Below, in pieces: positions 24,542 through 34,511 of a stretch of DNA of 64,000 nucleotides. Position numbers and translations under genes: made by a program. Location: positions 11,706,501 through 11,770,500 of the forward strand of contig CM057473.1 of assembly GCA_030035585.1 (NCBI GenBank), written 5' to 3'. Each line of letters opens with the position of its first letter. The first letter of the stretch is position 1. Under the pieces are notes generated by a model. It made no database searches, was not told the origin of the DNA, and saw only the letters and a list, made by a program, of their open reading frames with translations. This DNA is from Dugong dugon. Lineage: Eukaryota; Chordata; Mammalia; Sirenia; Dugongidae.

Positions 24542-24784
24542 TTTTTGGATTGTGATATAAGTGGGTTATATTAACAAAATTTTTATTATATTATAAAAAA
24601 GATTATATTAATATAATTTTATTTAGTGCTTTAAATAAATATTTTTATGACAATTTTAATCTTTTGAAATGGGCTTTTAAAGTTTCAGTGGCTTCTACTA
24701 GATATGGTGATTTTGCTTTAAGTAGTGTCTAATAAATGGAATGCTTTCCAGTATTTTCCCTAGGCATGGTTTGTGTATCTTCAT

Positions 24785-24968
24785 TAAAAAACCAAAAAAC
24801 AAAAAACAAAAAACTTTGTGTTGAGTCAATAGCAACTCACAGTAGCAACCCTACAGGACAGAGTAGAACTGCCCCATAGGATCTCCAGGGAGTGGCTGGT
24901 GGATTCAAACTGCCCACCTTTTGGTTAACAGCTGAACTCTTAAGCACTGCACCACCAGGGCTCCTAAG
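24785..24968 (-). mobile_element. AfroSINE, short form
   Basis: Antisense copy with an A-rich tail on the left, gagtagaactgccccatagg and head caccaccagggctcc. Flanked by tcttcat (24778-24784 and 24969-24975). Confidence 0.93.
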
Positions 24969-25084
24969 TCTTCATAGGAAATACTAAGTAAGCTTTTTAC
25001 TGACCAGAGCATAAATATTTCTGTAACCAGAGTTTCTAGTTTACTATAAAGTATAAGCAGTTTATTTACTCTTTTCTATGTTAT

Positions 25085-25284
25085 TGTTTTTTGCCCTCCA
25101 GTAGATTCCATCTTATAAGGATCCCGTGTGACAGAGTAGAACTGCCTGCCCCATAGGGTTTCCTAGGCTGTAATCTTTATGGGAGCAGATTGCCAGGTCT
25201 CTTTTTCCCAGGGAGTGGCTGGTGGTTTGAATCTCCAACTTTTCTTTAGCAGCCGAGTACTTAGCCATTTCACCACCAGGACTC
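25085..25284 (-). mobile_element. AfroSINE, long form
   Basis: Antisense: gacagagtagaactgcctgc, gctgtaatctttatggg, ggtggtttgaatctccaac, head caccaccaggactcc. It is followed on the same strand by another long copy. Confidence 0.9.
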
Positions 25285-25296
25285 CTTTTAAAGATA

Positions 25297-25518
25297 CCAA
25301 AAAAACCCACCAAACCCATTGCCGCTGAGTTGATTCTGATTCATAGCAACCTAACAGGACAGACTAGAACTGCCCCACAGGGTTTCCAAGGCTGTAGTCT
25401 TTACTGAAGCAGGGCAGACTGCCACAACTTTCTCCCGTAGAGCAAGTGGCTGGTGGATTCAAACTGCGGACCTTACAATAGGAGCCAGCGCTTTATCACT
25501 GTGCCACCAAGGCTCCTT
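25297..25518 (-). mobile_element. AfroSINE, long form, adjacent to another
   Basis: Antisense: aaacccattgccgctgag, then ctgtagtctttactgaagc, then caccaaggctcctt. Its own 12-bp duplications cttttaaagata (25285-25296) and cttttaaaaata (25519-25530) show a separate insertion next to the older copy. Confidence 0.93.
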
Positions 25519-25530
25519 CTTTTAAAAATA

Positions 25531-26769
25531 GGAATCAAATAATTGTTGAAAGAGAAAGAAAAATAATCCTTCAGATATCTTGTTACAAATGTATCCTATC
25601 CATTCTTACTTCACTAAATACAACTACCGTCTATTGGTTGAATGCCGATGTGACCAGAGATTGCTGATTTTCCACTCCTTGGATAGAGAAAACAATGTTA
25701 GTAACCACATTTCCTATTTGTGCTTACCTGCCATTATTAGGAACCTGGATTACACATTTCTGGGACTCAGATGACCCTATCTTTCCAAAGTCTTAGAGCT
25801 TTTCTCTCTTGCTGTATTCTTTTCACAGCTAAGTTTTGTCTCTGTAATTAGGAATCACAGATGGCAGGGAGATCTCTGTGATGTGATACTCATTTCTCAT
25901 TAAACCACTATTTCTAGTTAATGATCCTTTAATATCTCTAATCTTTTGAATTTTCCAATTTTTTTCTCCATGAGGGAAATAGAAAAGAAGGACTTTCAGC
26001 ATTTTGCAAATCAACTGGACAGATGGTCTGAAGTTGTTCATGAAGCTGTCAATTCTTTAGGTGTAGATCAAGATTCCAAAATTAGTAACTTTTATAAATA
26101 CCCAAGGGGGTTCTGGTGTCTGTGATTATCTTACAACTATTTGGAAAACACTACCCTTGAGTCAGAAGCCTTGAGCTATTTCCTAGCTAAGACTTTTGTT
26201 TACTAAGTGACTTGGAGAGTGTAATTTACTCAACGCTGCCAAAACCTCTTGTGATTTTTCGAGAAAGGTATAAAAGTTAGATTTTAAAAGGTAATGTTGT
26301 TTTAAGTGAAGAAAATGACTAAATTTATTGATTTCTCAGACACATAGTTGCTAACACTTTTTTATATTTCTGAAATAAAGCCAAATCTAAGTATTATGGG
26401 ATTGAAGGATGTTTTTATAAATCTTATCTTGACACCAATGCAGGATAAACTGGGGAAAAGAACATCACCAAAGGAAAAAAAAAATAGTGAAATGTAAAAT
26501 GGAACACTTACTCAATCTTTTCTTTCTTTCTTCTTCTTGTTTTGATCTTCTTAATAACCAATATTTAATATTTCTGGACATAATTTTAAATAAGAAGAGA
26601 AAGTTGAAACTTTTGCTGATGTTTTAGTGTCTATATTTGATCTATAATAACACAGAATGTTATTTTATCTTTTCTTGATTATATATCAACATCTTTCATT
26701 ACTACGATTCTGAAATAGTAAATTCAAAAGCTACATTATATAATGTTCTTTCATCCATACTGATTCATT
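25531..26769. other. Unassigned AT-rich DNA
   Basis: No gene or repeat recognised. A pyrimidine-rich tract lies at about 26515-26541. Confidence 0.45.
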
Positions 26770-28537
26770 GTTTCATTTGTTGAAACATCTCAACTGGTAG
26801 TCTTGTCAATTCCTGGAGCCTTCCTTGTCTTCCGCCAATGCCTTCAGTGGAGCTTGAACTTCTTCCTTCAGTAGCATCAGTTCGTGATCATATGCTAGCT
26901 CCTGAAATGGTTGAGCATTGACCAGTTGTTTTTGGTATAGTGACTCTGTGTATTCCTTCCATCTTCTTTTAATGCTTCCTATATAATTTAATATTTCCGC
27001 ATAGAATCCTTCGATATTGCGACTCAAGGCTTGAATTTTTTTTTGGTTTTCTATCTCCTGGTCTTTGTACATGTCATTGTAAATACTTTATCTTCTCAGG
27101 CAGCCATTTGAAATCTTCTGTTCAGCTCTTTTACTTGGTCATTTCTTTCTTTTGCATTAGCTACTTGAAGTTCAAGAGCAAGTTTCAGAGTCTCTTCTGA
27201 CATCCATTTTGATCTTTTCTTTCTTTCCTGTCTTTTTAATGACTTCTTGCTTTCTTCATGTATAACGTCCTTGATGTCATTCCACAACTATTCTGGTCTT
27301 TGGTCATTAGTGTTCAACGCGTCAAATCTATTCTTGAGATGGCGTCTAAATTCGAGTGGGATACACTCAAGGTCGTACTTTGGCTGTCATGGACTTATGC
27401 TAATTTTTTTCAGTTTTGAATTGAACTTGCACATGAGCAAAGATGGTCTGTTCTATGGTTGGCCCCTGGCCTTGTTCTGACTGATGATGTTGAGCTTTTC
27501 CATGGTCTCCTTCCACAGATGTAGTCAGTTTGATTCCTGTGTATTCCATCTGGTGAGGTCCACATGTATAGTCTCCATTTATATTGGTGAAAAAAGGTAG
27601 TTGCAATGAAGAAGTTGTTGGTCTTGCAAACTTCTATCATGCAATCTCTGGCATCATTTCTATCACCAAGGCCATTCCAACTACCGATTCTTCTTTGTTT
27701 CCAACTTTCGCATTCCAATCACTGGTAATTATCAATGCATCCTGATTTCATACTCCATCAATTTCAGACTGCAGAAGTTGGTAAAAATCTTCAATTTCTT
27801 CCTCTTTGGCCTTAGTGGTTGGAGCATAAATTTGAATACTAGTTGTGTTAACTGGTATTCCTTGTAGGCATGTGGATATTGTCCTATCACAGTAGCGTTG
27901 TACTTCAGGACAGATCTTGAAATGTTCTTTTTGAGGATGAATGCAAAGCCATTCCGCTTCAAACTGTCATTCCCTGCATAGTAGACCATACAATTGTCCG
28001 ATTCAAAATGGCCAGTACCAGTCCATTTCAGCTCACTAATGCCTAGGATATCGATCTTTATGAGTTCTGTTTCATTTTTGATGACTTCCAGGTTTCCTAG
28101 ATTCATACTTTGTACATTCCACATTCCAATTATTAATGAATGTTTGCAGTTGTTTCTTCTCATTTTGAGTCGTGCCACATCAGCAAATGAAGGTCCAGAA
28201 AGCTTGACTCCATCCACGTCATTAAAGTCAACTCTACTTTGAGGGGGCAGCTCTTCCCCAGTTGTATTTTGAGCGCCTTCCAACCTGAGGGGCTCATCTT
28301 CTGGCACTAAATCAAACAATGTTCTACTGCTATTCATAAGATTTTCCCTGGCTAATTCTTTTCAGAACTATACTGCCAGGTGTTTCTTCCTAGTCTGTCT
28401 TAGTCTGGAAGCTCAGCTGAAACCTGTCCCCCATGAGTGACCCTGCTGGTATTTGAAAGTATTTGAATACCAGTGGCATAGCTTCCAGCATCACAGCAAC
28501 ATGCAAGCCCCCACATTACCACAAACTGACAGACGTG
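26770..28537 (-). mobile_element. RTE/BovB-clade LINE, 5' half
   Basis: Antisense RTE from its 5' UTR (right edge, aaactgacagacgtgtggg reversed; cttagtctggaagctcagct at 28407-28426) through the endonuclease region and linker, ending on the left at tttgttgaaacatctcaa. The reverse transcriptase half is absent. Loss of the 3' half cannot come from ordinary 5' truncation, so a later deletion or rearrangement is needed. An AfroSINE abuts its 5' end. Confidence 0.92.
26806..28337 (-). pseudogene. RTE ORF remnant: AP-like endonuclease and linker
   Basis: The longest surviving frame (28337 down to 27732, 201 codons) contains GMWNVQSMN (residues 71-79) and DILGISELKWTGTGHF (96-111), which match the asparagine and glutamate motifs of the apurinic-type endonuclease domain that nicks target DNA. 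A second frame (27718-27410) keeps TSPDGIHRNQTDYI, close to the family's late endonuclease motif. Linker frames follow at 27287-27096 (basic, with SLKRQERKKRSKWMSEETLK) and 27072-26806 (SIKRRWKEYTESLYQ). Frameshifts and stops separate them, so no working enzyme is encoded. The reading frame order fits a single ancestral RTE protein read right to left. Domain names rest on family knowledge; the motifs are visible here. Confidence 0.85.
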
Positions 28538-28539
28538 TG

Positions 28540-28663
28540 GGGGAGCGACCCTATAGGACATATAAAACTGCCCATAGGGTTTTCAAGGAATGGCTGGTGG
28601 ATTTTAACTTCCAACCTTTTGTTTAGCAGCTGTAGCTCTTATCTACTGCGCCACCAGGGCTCT
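28540..28663 (-). mobile_element. AfroSINE, short form
   Basis: Antisense: gaccctataggacatataaa, ggctggtggattttaac, head caccagggctctt. It sits at the 5' edge of the RTE. Its own tail is short. Confidence 0.9.
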
Positions 28664-28911
28664 TAATAAAAATGTTAGGAAAGATAAAATGAGACTTCAA
28701 CAGTGTCTCACCAGAGTTAGATTCTAGAAAGGTCTAGTTAAGAGATTGTGTGTCCAATCTTGGACCTGTCATTGCCCATGTACTCTTCTTGAATTTTTAT
28801 GTAGTCCTCTCAGAAAAAGATGAACCAAAGATGGAATGAAATATAAGTAATGCCAGGCAATAATCATTCTTTTGAATCTCACTGATATCTTTTGTTTCAA
28901 ACGTATGACGT

Positions 28912-29118
28912 ATCCCATAAACCCATTGCCGTGGAGTTGATTCTGACTCATAGTGACCCTATAGGACAAAGTAATACTGCGCCATAGGGTTTCCAAGGCT
29001 GTGAATCTTTACCGAAGCAACCTTCACATCCTTCTCCACATAGCCTCATGGTGACTGGTGAATTTGAACCTCTGACCTCTTCGTTAGCAGCCCAGAGCTT
29101 ATCCACTATGCAAACAGT
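28912..29118 (-). mobile_element. AfroSINE, long form
   Basis: Antisense: aaacccattgccgtggagtt, gtgaatctttaccgaagc (long-form block), ggtgaatttgaacctctgac, decayed head. Confidence 0.92.
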
Positions 29119-30035
29119 ATAATCCTGTTGACATTCAGCCTATTGTGAGAATTACATGAAATCTTACTTGAGAAATTGTTTTAACAAGTATAAAATTTCC
29201 AGGAATATCGTGAGTTTTTAAGGCCAGCTTTTGTTCTCATAAAGAAAACAGCTTCATTGTTTATAGTGATAGTAAGACCAACACACAAAATTTCGGCCGT
29301 GTTAACACATAAGTGTAAAAGAAAATTTGAAACTCAGCAAAATCCTCATACCAACGGTTAACACCATTCATAAGTTCGGGAACGTTCTTCCAGAAATGTG
29401 TGATTTACAAACAGAGAGGCAGAGAGACATACCTCAAGTTTAATACATCTAACAAATATTAAAATGGAAAGTTCAACTGACATATCAAAATATGAAATAT
29501 GTTTCATTTCAAAGTGAAGCTCCTGAGTACCGGATGAAATTAGAGGAAACTAGAAGAACCGGTTACACTTTCAAATCCCCTCACTCTCTTCATGAAAATA
29601 ACTAGTTGGAAAAGGGTAGAAGGTATCTATGAGATTTTTCTATACCAAAATTTTATGTTGCACACTTAAGTAACAGCTCCTCGTCACCTCTATATTGGGG
29701 GCAGGGATGCTAATTTATAGGCCCAAAGTAATGAGAAAAGGTTTCAATGAGACTATTGAGGAAACTTAATATCAAGTTACAAACATATGACCATGTGATC
29801 ATATTGCTACAGTCCCTTTCAAGGCTTAGAAAGAGACCATGTACGGGATTGGTCCCATGATTGTACTTAAGACTCCTATTGATGAATATTTAGGGTTTTT
29901 GTCTGTTTTCTGCATTAAATAAATCATATTTATAAATGTTCTTGTATATGCTTGCGCATTTATCATCTATAATAAAGTCCGAAACTGGGAATATTAGGCA
30001 AAGTACTCACATTTTTTTTTAGTGCTAATACATAT
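29119..30035. other. Unassigned AT-rich DNA
   Basis: No gene or repeat recognised. Confidence 0.45.
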
Positions 30036-30101
30036 CGCTAAGCCTTTTCTTGTCTTTTCTTTTTCCTTTCCTTCTTTTCTCTCCCCTCCCTTCCCTTTCT
30101 T
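30036..30101. repeat. Pyrimidine (CT) tract
   Basis: Almost pure C/T on the plus strand over about 65 bases (ttttctttttcctttccttc and onward). The open frame read from it on minus is low complexity. Confidence 0.85.
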
Positions 30102-30225
30102 GTATTTAGATAAGTGGTATTTTAAGTGAATTGAAGTAAAATTAATCAAATAGCAAAAGATAAATGGCAAAGTTTTGAAAGGCATACTGTAAAAAAATAC
30201 CACCCATATATTACTTATATCAATA

Positions 30226-30460
30226 TGTTATTGTTGTTGTTAGCTGCCTTGTTGAGTCAGATCCAGACCCATGGAGACCCCATGCACAAGGGAAAGAAGT
30301 GCTGCCCAGTCCTGAATCATCCCCATGATTAATTACAGACCAAACCATTGTGATTGATAGGGCTTTTAATTGTTGATTTTTGGAAGTAGATAAGCTGGAA
30401 TCGAACCCAGTTCTCCTTCATGGAAGAAAATAATTTTATCACTGAACCACCAATACATTA
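30226..30460 (-). mobile_element. SINE with tRNA-Gly-like head and RTE-like tail
   Basis: Read on minus, the 5' end is attggtggttcagtgataaa, then cttccatg, then gggttcgattccag. These positions match tRNA-Gly(GCC) far better than the AfroSINE head. The middle (atctacttccaaaaatcaac) matches type 2 SINE bodies and the RTE 5' UTR. The tail (ggactgggcagcacttc, ggggtctccatggg, ctaacaacaacaa) is the RTE 3' end. It is thus a chimera of a glycine tRNA promoter and RTE ends. I do not know whether this family is already named. Confidence 0.78.
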
Positions 30461-30462
30461 GT

Positions 30463-30471
30463 ATAAGATTA
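30463..30471 (+). repeat. Target duplication, copy 1 of 3
   Basis: ataagatta; the same 9-mer recurs at 30678-30686 and 31928-31936, after each of two consecutive SINEs. Confidence 0.75.
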
Positions 30472-30677
30472 AAAAAAAATAAAGAAATTGATTGCCATTG
30501 AGTAAATTCCAACTCATGGTGACCCTTTGTATGTCAGAATAATGTTTTTAAGGTTGTGATCTTTTGGAAGTAGACTACCAGGCCTTTCTTCCAAGGCACC
30601 TCTAGGTAGATTTTAACTACTAACCTTTCGGTCAGTGGTCTAGTGCTTAATAGCTTGTTCCACTCAGGGATTACATC
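30472..30677 (-). mobile_element. AfroSINE type 2
   Basis: Antisense: ttgccattgagtaaattcc, gtatgtcagaataatg, ggaagtagactaccaggcc, gcacctctaggtagatttt, head region gcttgttccactcaggga. Bounded by ataagatta on both sides. Confidence 0.88.
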
Positions 30678-30796
30678 ATAAGATTAAACTAGAAAAAAAA
30701 GTTGCCATCAAGTCGACTATGACTCATGGTAACTCCATGGGTGTCAGAGTAGAACAGTACTCCATAGAGTTTTCAGTGACTGATTTTTCAGAAGTA

Positions 30797-31011
30797 CCAT
30801 ATTTTATGCAAATAGCACGTGCCTTCTGTGTTTGTTTGTCAGCTGTGCTCTCCTCCCATGAAGTATTTCCATAACCACTCTATGCTAACTTTTTTACAGC
30901 AACATGTGGAAGAGGATTGGTAATGGCAGTGCTTGTGAGGGTGCCTCCCAGGGGGAGGACGTGGCTGGCAAACAAACACAGAAAGCACACGTTGTTTGTG
31001 TAAAAGTATGG
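30797..31011 (-). mobile_element. Palindromic TA-flanked DNA-transposon relic (MITE), copy 2
   Basis: 215 bp, inverted relative to the copy at 6217. The left end reads ccatattttatgcaaatagc..ttctgtgtttgtttg and the right end ggcaaacaaacacagaaagc..aaaagtatgg, mutually inverted. TA precedes it at 30795-30796 and AA (a decayed TA) follows at 31012-31013. The interior (tttacagcaacatgtggaag) aligns to the reverse of copy 1. Removing it restores the SINE text gaag-ta-gagcatcagg, which confirms the boundaries. Confidence 0.88.
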
Positions 31012-31033
31012 AAGAGCATCAGGTCTTCCTTTC

Positions 31034-31829
31034 TTTTTATTGTGTTTTAGATAAAGGTTTACAGAACAAATCAGTTTCTCATTAAAAAATTAATACATAT
31101 ATTATTTTGTGACATTGGCTGCCAATCCCATGACACGTACATCAACATTCCTCTCTTCTCAACCTTGGGTTCCCCATTACCAGCTTTTCTATCCCCTCCT
31201 GCCTTCTAGTCTTTGACCCTGGCATGGTGCACCCATTTAATCTCCCTTTGTTTTATGGGCATGTCTAAGCTTTGACTGAAGGGTGAACCTCAGGAGTGAC
31301 TTTAATACTGAGTTAAAAGACTGTCCAGGGACCGTATTTTTGGGCTTTCTCCAGTCTCTGTCAGACCAGTACGCCTGGTCTTTTTTTGTGAGTTAGAATT
31401 TTGTTCTACGTTTTTCTCCAGCTCTGCCCGGGACCCTCTATTGTGATCCCTGTTAGAGCAGTCGGTGGTAGTAGCCAGGCACCAATTAGTTGTGCTGGAC
31501 TCATTCTGATGGAGGCTGTGGTAGTTGTGGTCCATTAGTCCTTTGAATTAATCTTTCTCTTGAGTCTTTGGTTTGCTTCATTCTTCCTTGCTCCAGATGG
31601 GTTGGGACCAGTGGAGTGTCTTAGATGGCTGCTTACAAACTTTTAAGACCACAGACGCTACTCACCAAAGTAGGATGTAGAACATTTTATTTATAAACTA
31701 TGTTATGCCAATTGAGCTAGATGTCCTCCAAGACCATAATTCCCAGACCTCAGCCCAGTAATTTGGTCCCTTAGGTAGTTTAGATGTGTCTAAAGCTTCC
31801 ATGACCTTGCCTTGGTCAAGCTGTACGAT
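31034..31829 (-). mobile_element. L1-like 3' untranslated fragment, retroposed
   Basis: 796 bp flanked by 17-bp duplications catcaggtcttcctttc (31017-31033) and catcaggtctttctttc (31830-31846), one mismatch. A T-run on the left edge marks a minus-strand 3' end. Reads ttagataaaggtttacag, then gtgacattggctgccaatc, then caccaaagtaggatgtagaa. I take it as the 3' UTR of an afrotherian L1; no ORF2 residues are included. The same segment recurs at 59497-59860. Confidence 0.78.
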
Positions 31830-31936
31830 CATCAGGTCTTTCTTTCAAGGCACTTCAGGGTGGACTCAAACAGCCAAACTTTTGGTTAGCAGCCAGTTGC
31901 TTAACATCAGAAAATAATCTTTTTATTATAAGATTA

Positions 31937-32371
31937 GCGCCTCCTAATATTGGTGTTCCTCTCCTGCAATGCACCCTACTGCGTGTGTTGTTGGCAACAT
32001 CTATGTTGGAATTGGTCTCGGTGAACCAGTGCAACAATGTTACCCCAGATACTGTCATTATTGTGAATAATAAATTCTCCTGTGTTCTCTCAGTGTCTAT
32101 AAACTGGGGCAGGCTAATTTGTAGCTTGGAAGTAGGGTAAAATCTCAGAGACTTTACAATTCTTGACAGGTCAGATACAGCCCATGAAAAACAGTTTGCT
32201 GAGCCTAGGTTTAATTATTTTGCTATTTGTTTTGCTTCAAATTCTAATAGTTGAAATTGCTTTCTTCCAGGATAGACTACTTAGGACTTTTCCCCCATCT
32301 CCAAGTGGTTCTCATACTTCAACCTAAATAATTACTTTCTGCATGAAGATATAAACTTTATTGTGCTGCTA
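31937..32371. other. Unassigned DNA
   Basis: No gene recognised. The 67-codon minus frame at 31855-32058 crosses a SINE edge and is incidental. Confidence 0.4.
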
Positions 32372-32381
32372 CCACATATCT

Positions 32382-32506
32382 AGAGCTCTGGTGGCACAAT
32401 GGTTAAGAGCTTGGCTGCTAACCGATAAGTTAGCAGTTCAAATCCACCAGACTCTCCCTGGAAACCCTATGGGGCAGTTCTACTCTGTCCTATAAGGTTG
32501 CTATGA
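32382..32506 (+). mobile_element. AfroSINE, short form
   Basis: Head agagctctggtggcacaatg, B box cagttcaaatccacc, body gaaaccctatggggcag; the tail is cut after cctataaggttgctatg. Flanked by ccacatatct (32372-32381) and ccagatatct (32507-32516), one mismatch. Confidence 0.93.
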
Positions 32507-32516
32507 CCAGATATCT

Positions 32517-33683
32517 GAACCTTTGTATTTTGACCCAAGGGATTTTCAGGAGGATTGCAAGAATTGGTGATTACGGAAAAAAGTATTATACATATTGACA
32601 TGTAATGATCACTTTATTTATCCTAACTATATTTCAATAATAATGGTACTTATTTCCTGTAGGTGACATTAATGCACGATTAAAACTTACAAAATTCTTC
32701 TTACAAAAATCCAGCAAATGAAACTAATCCTGGCTTTATTAGATCTCTAGGCCCACAAGCAAGCGTTCTCTGTGATAATAGTCCAAAGAGTTGAATTTCT
32801 AGGCCCCTGCATCATAACGGGGCTGTCACTTTTATTTTAAATCCTAATAGTGACACTTACGGGTTTTCTAAGATTAAGTCATTTTACATTCTTAGGATAA
32901 ATCCTTCTCATCACTGTGGATTATTCTTTAAGTATATATACTTGAAATAGTTTCATAGTATGTTATGTCAGATTTTCACATGTCTCTTAATAAATTGAAT
33001 TAATCTAGATATTTCAATATATTATTATTGTAATTTTTTGTCTTTGGGTTCAGCTTTGAAGAGTGAATTGGTCATATCTTCATCTTCTACTCCTAGGATC
33101 ACATTAAATGCCATGAAAAGTTTTCATTCTTCATTAATTTTAAATTTCTCACATAATAGTATCTTGACCTGGATCCTTGGAGATGGGTGTGGAGGTGGGC
33201 TGTCTCTTTAAATTTTCTTTCATATGGCTTTATTTCTCTTATATCATTCTTTTGTTTTTCAGGAAAATTTAGATTTTTTGCTTTTTCAACCAAGGTCTGT
33301 TTTACTAAAATATCAGACCTGGAATTATTATCATTGACTCTTTCAAAATTATCTTCATAGACTAGTGTATGTTATTAATACATAATTTTAAATCACTTCT
33401 CTATAAACATTGCATACCTATCTTTTTTGATCTTTTTTCTTCATTTTTATAAATTGTTTTAATAATAAAATTAATGTTACATTAAAAATATTTTCAAAAA
33501 TCACCCAAATGTTCAGTGTGTCCTTTAGCTCTGCTGCCTACCCTGACCCCTTTCCCAGAAGTATCTAGCGCCACAGCTTTGGTGTACCGTCTTCCAGACT
33601 TTTTAGGAGTAGATAGTTGTTTTCAACTCCCTTTCTCTGAACTGATTTTGAAACTTGTATTTGCCTAGATAATTACATATTTC
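32517..33683. other. Unassigned AT-rich DNA
   Basis: No gene or repeat recognised. The open frame at 33099-33293 (minus) is lysine-rich and not convincing. Confidence 0.45.
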
Positions 33684-33693
33684 ACCTAAGAAC

Positions 33694-33858
33694 CAAATCA
33701 CAAAACCCACTGCTATTGAGTCGATTCTGACTCATAGCAATCTTACAGGACTGAGCAGAACTGCCCCATAGGATTTCCATGGAGCGGCTGCTGGATTCGA
33801 ACTGCCAACATTTTGGTTAGCAGCCAAGCTCTTAAATACTATGCCTCCAGAGTCCCTG
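33694..33858 (-). mobile_element. AfroSINE, short form
   Basis: Antisense: aaacccactgctattgagtc, gcagaactgccccatagg, gattcgaactgccaac, head ctccagagtccctg. Perfect 10-bp duplication acctaagaac (33684-33693 and 33859-33868). Confidence 0.95.
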
Positions 33859-34093
33859 ACCTAAGAACAGCCAAGGATAACATAATGGTGGTTGAGGGGT
33901 AAATTTACTGTCCAGATTTACTTTGATTTTGTTGCCCAGTGTCTTAAAGCAATCTGAATATCAATGCCTTTAGTCAGGGCAGGACCCTTGTGTTTCCTAG
34001 ATTCCCATCACTACTTGATCTAATACTGATATCCATTTATTATTTATATAACTTAAATGCTCCTAAAGATATTTGGGAGTGCTAGCCCTGATT

Positions 34094-34500
34094 GAAGGAG
34101 TCCTGGTGATACAGTGGTTAAGAGCTCAGCTGCTAACCTAAAGTTCGGTGGTTCGAACCCACCAGCTGCTCTGCTGGAAATATGTGGCAATTTGCTTCCA
34201 TAAAGCTCACAGCCTAGGAAACCCTATGGGGCAGTTGTACTTTGTTCTGTAAGGTCACTATGAGTCAGAATCCCTCCATGGCAGAGGATTCCAAACCCAC
34301 TGCCGCCTAGTCATCTCAATTCATAGCGATGCTAAAGGACAGAGTAGATCTGCCTCACAGGGTTTCCAAGGCTGTAAACCTTTAGGGAAGCAGACTGCCA
34401 CATATTTCCTGCGGACTGGCCAGTGATTTCGAAGTACTGACCTTTTGGTTAGAAGCCAAGCACTTTAACCCTTGTGACAGCAGGGCACTTGGCAAGGGAT
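34094..34500 (+). mobile_element. AfroSINE, long form, tail split by an inverted SINE
   Basis: Head aaggagtcctggtgatacag, B box ggttcgaacccacc, long-form block aaatatgtggcaatttgc, tail ctatgagtcagaatccc. The outer 11-bp duplication tagccctgatt (34083-34093 and 34501-34511) encloses both this copy and the inverted copy inserted in its tail. Confidence 0.92.
34291..34491 (-). mobile_element. AfroSINE, long form, inverted, nested
   Basis: Antisense: ccaaacccactgccgcc, gtagatctgcctcacaggg, gctgtaaacctttagggaag, head gacagcagggc. Its own duplications gcagaggatt (34281-34290) and gcaagggatt (34492-34501) match at 8 of 10 positions. Together with 34094-34290 it can form a long tail-to-tail RNA hairpin. 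Confidence 0.9.
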
Positions 34501-34511
34501 TAGCCCTGATT

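Larger units (their letters stand above)
30687..31926 (-). mobile_element. AfroSINE type 2, split by two insertions
   Basis: Antisense pieces at 30692-30796 (gttgccatcaagtcgac.. to ttttcagaag), 31014-31033 (agcatcaggtcttc) and 31830-31915 (caggtctttctttcaaggc.. ggtggactcaaac.. gttagcagcc). The pieces read continuously when the palindromic element (30797-31011) and the L1-like element (31034-31829) are removed. The right edge is followed by the third ataagatta. Confidence 0.88.

Noticed and set aside
30036-30101. Splice-site polypyrimidine tract or regulatory CT element
   Set aside because: No AG-bounded open frame follows; treated as simple sequence.
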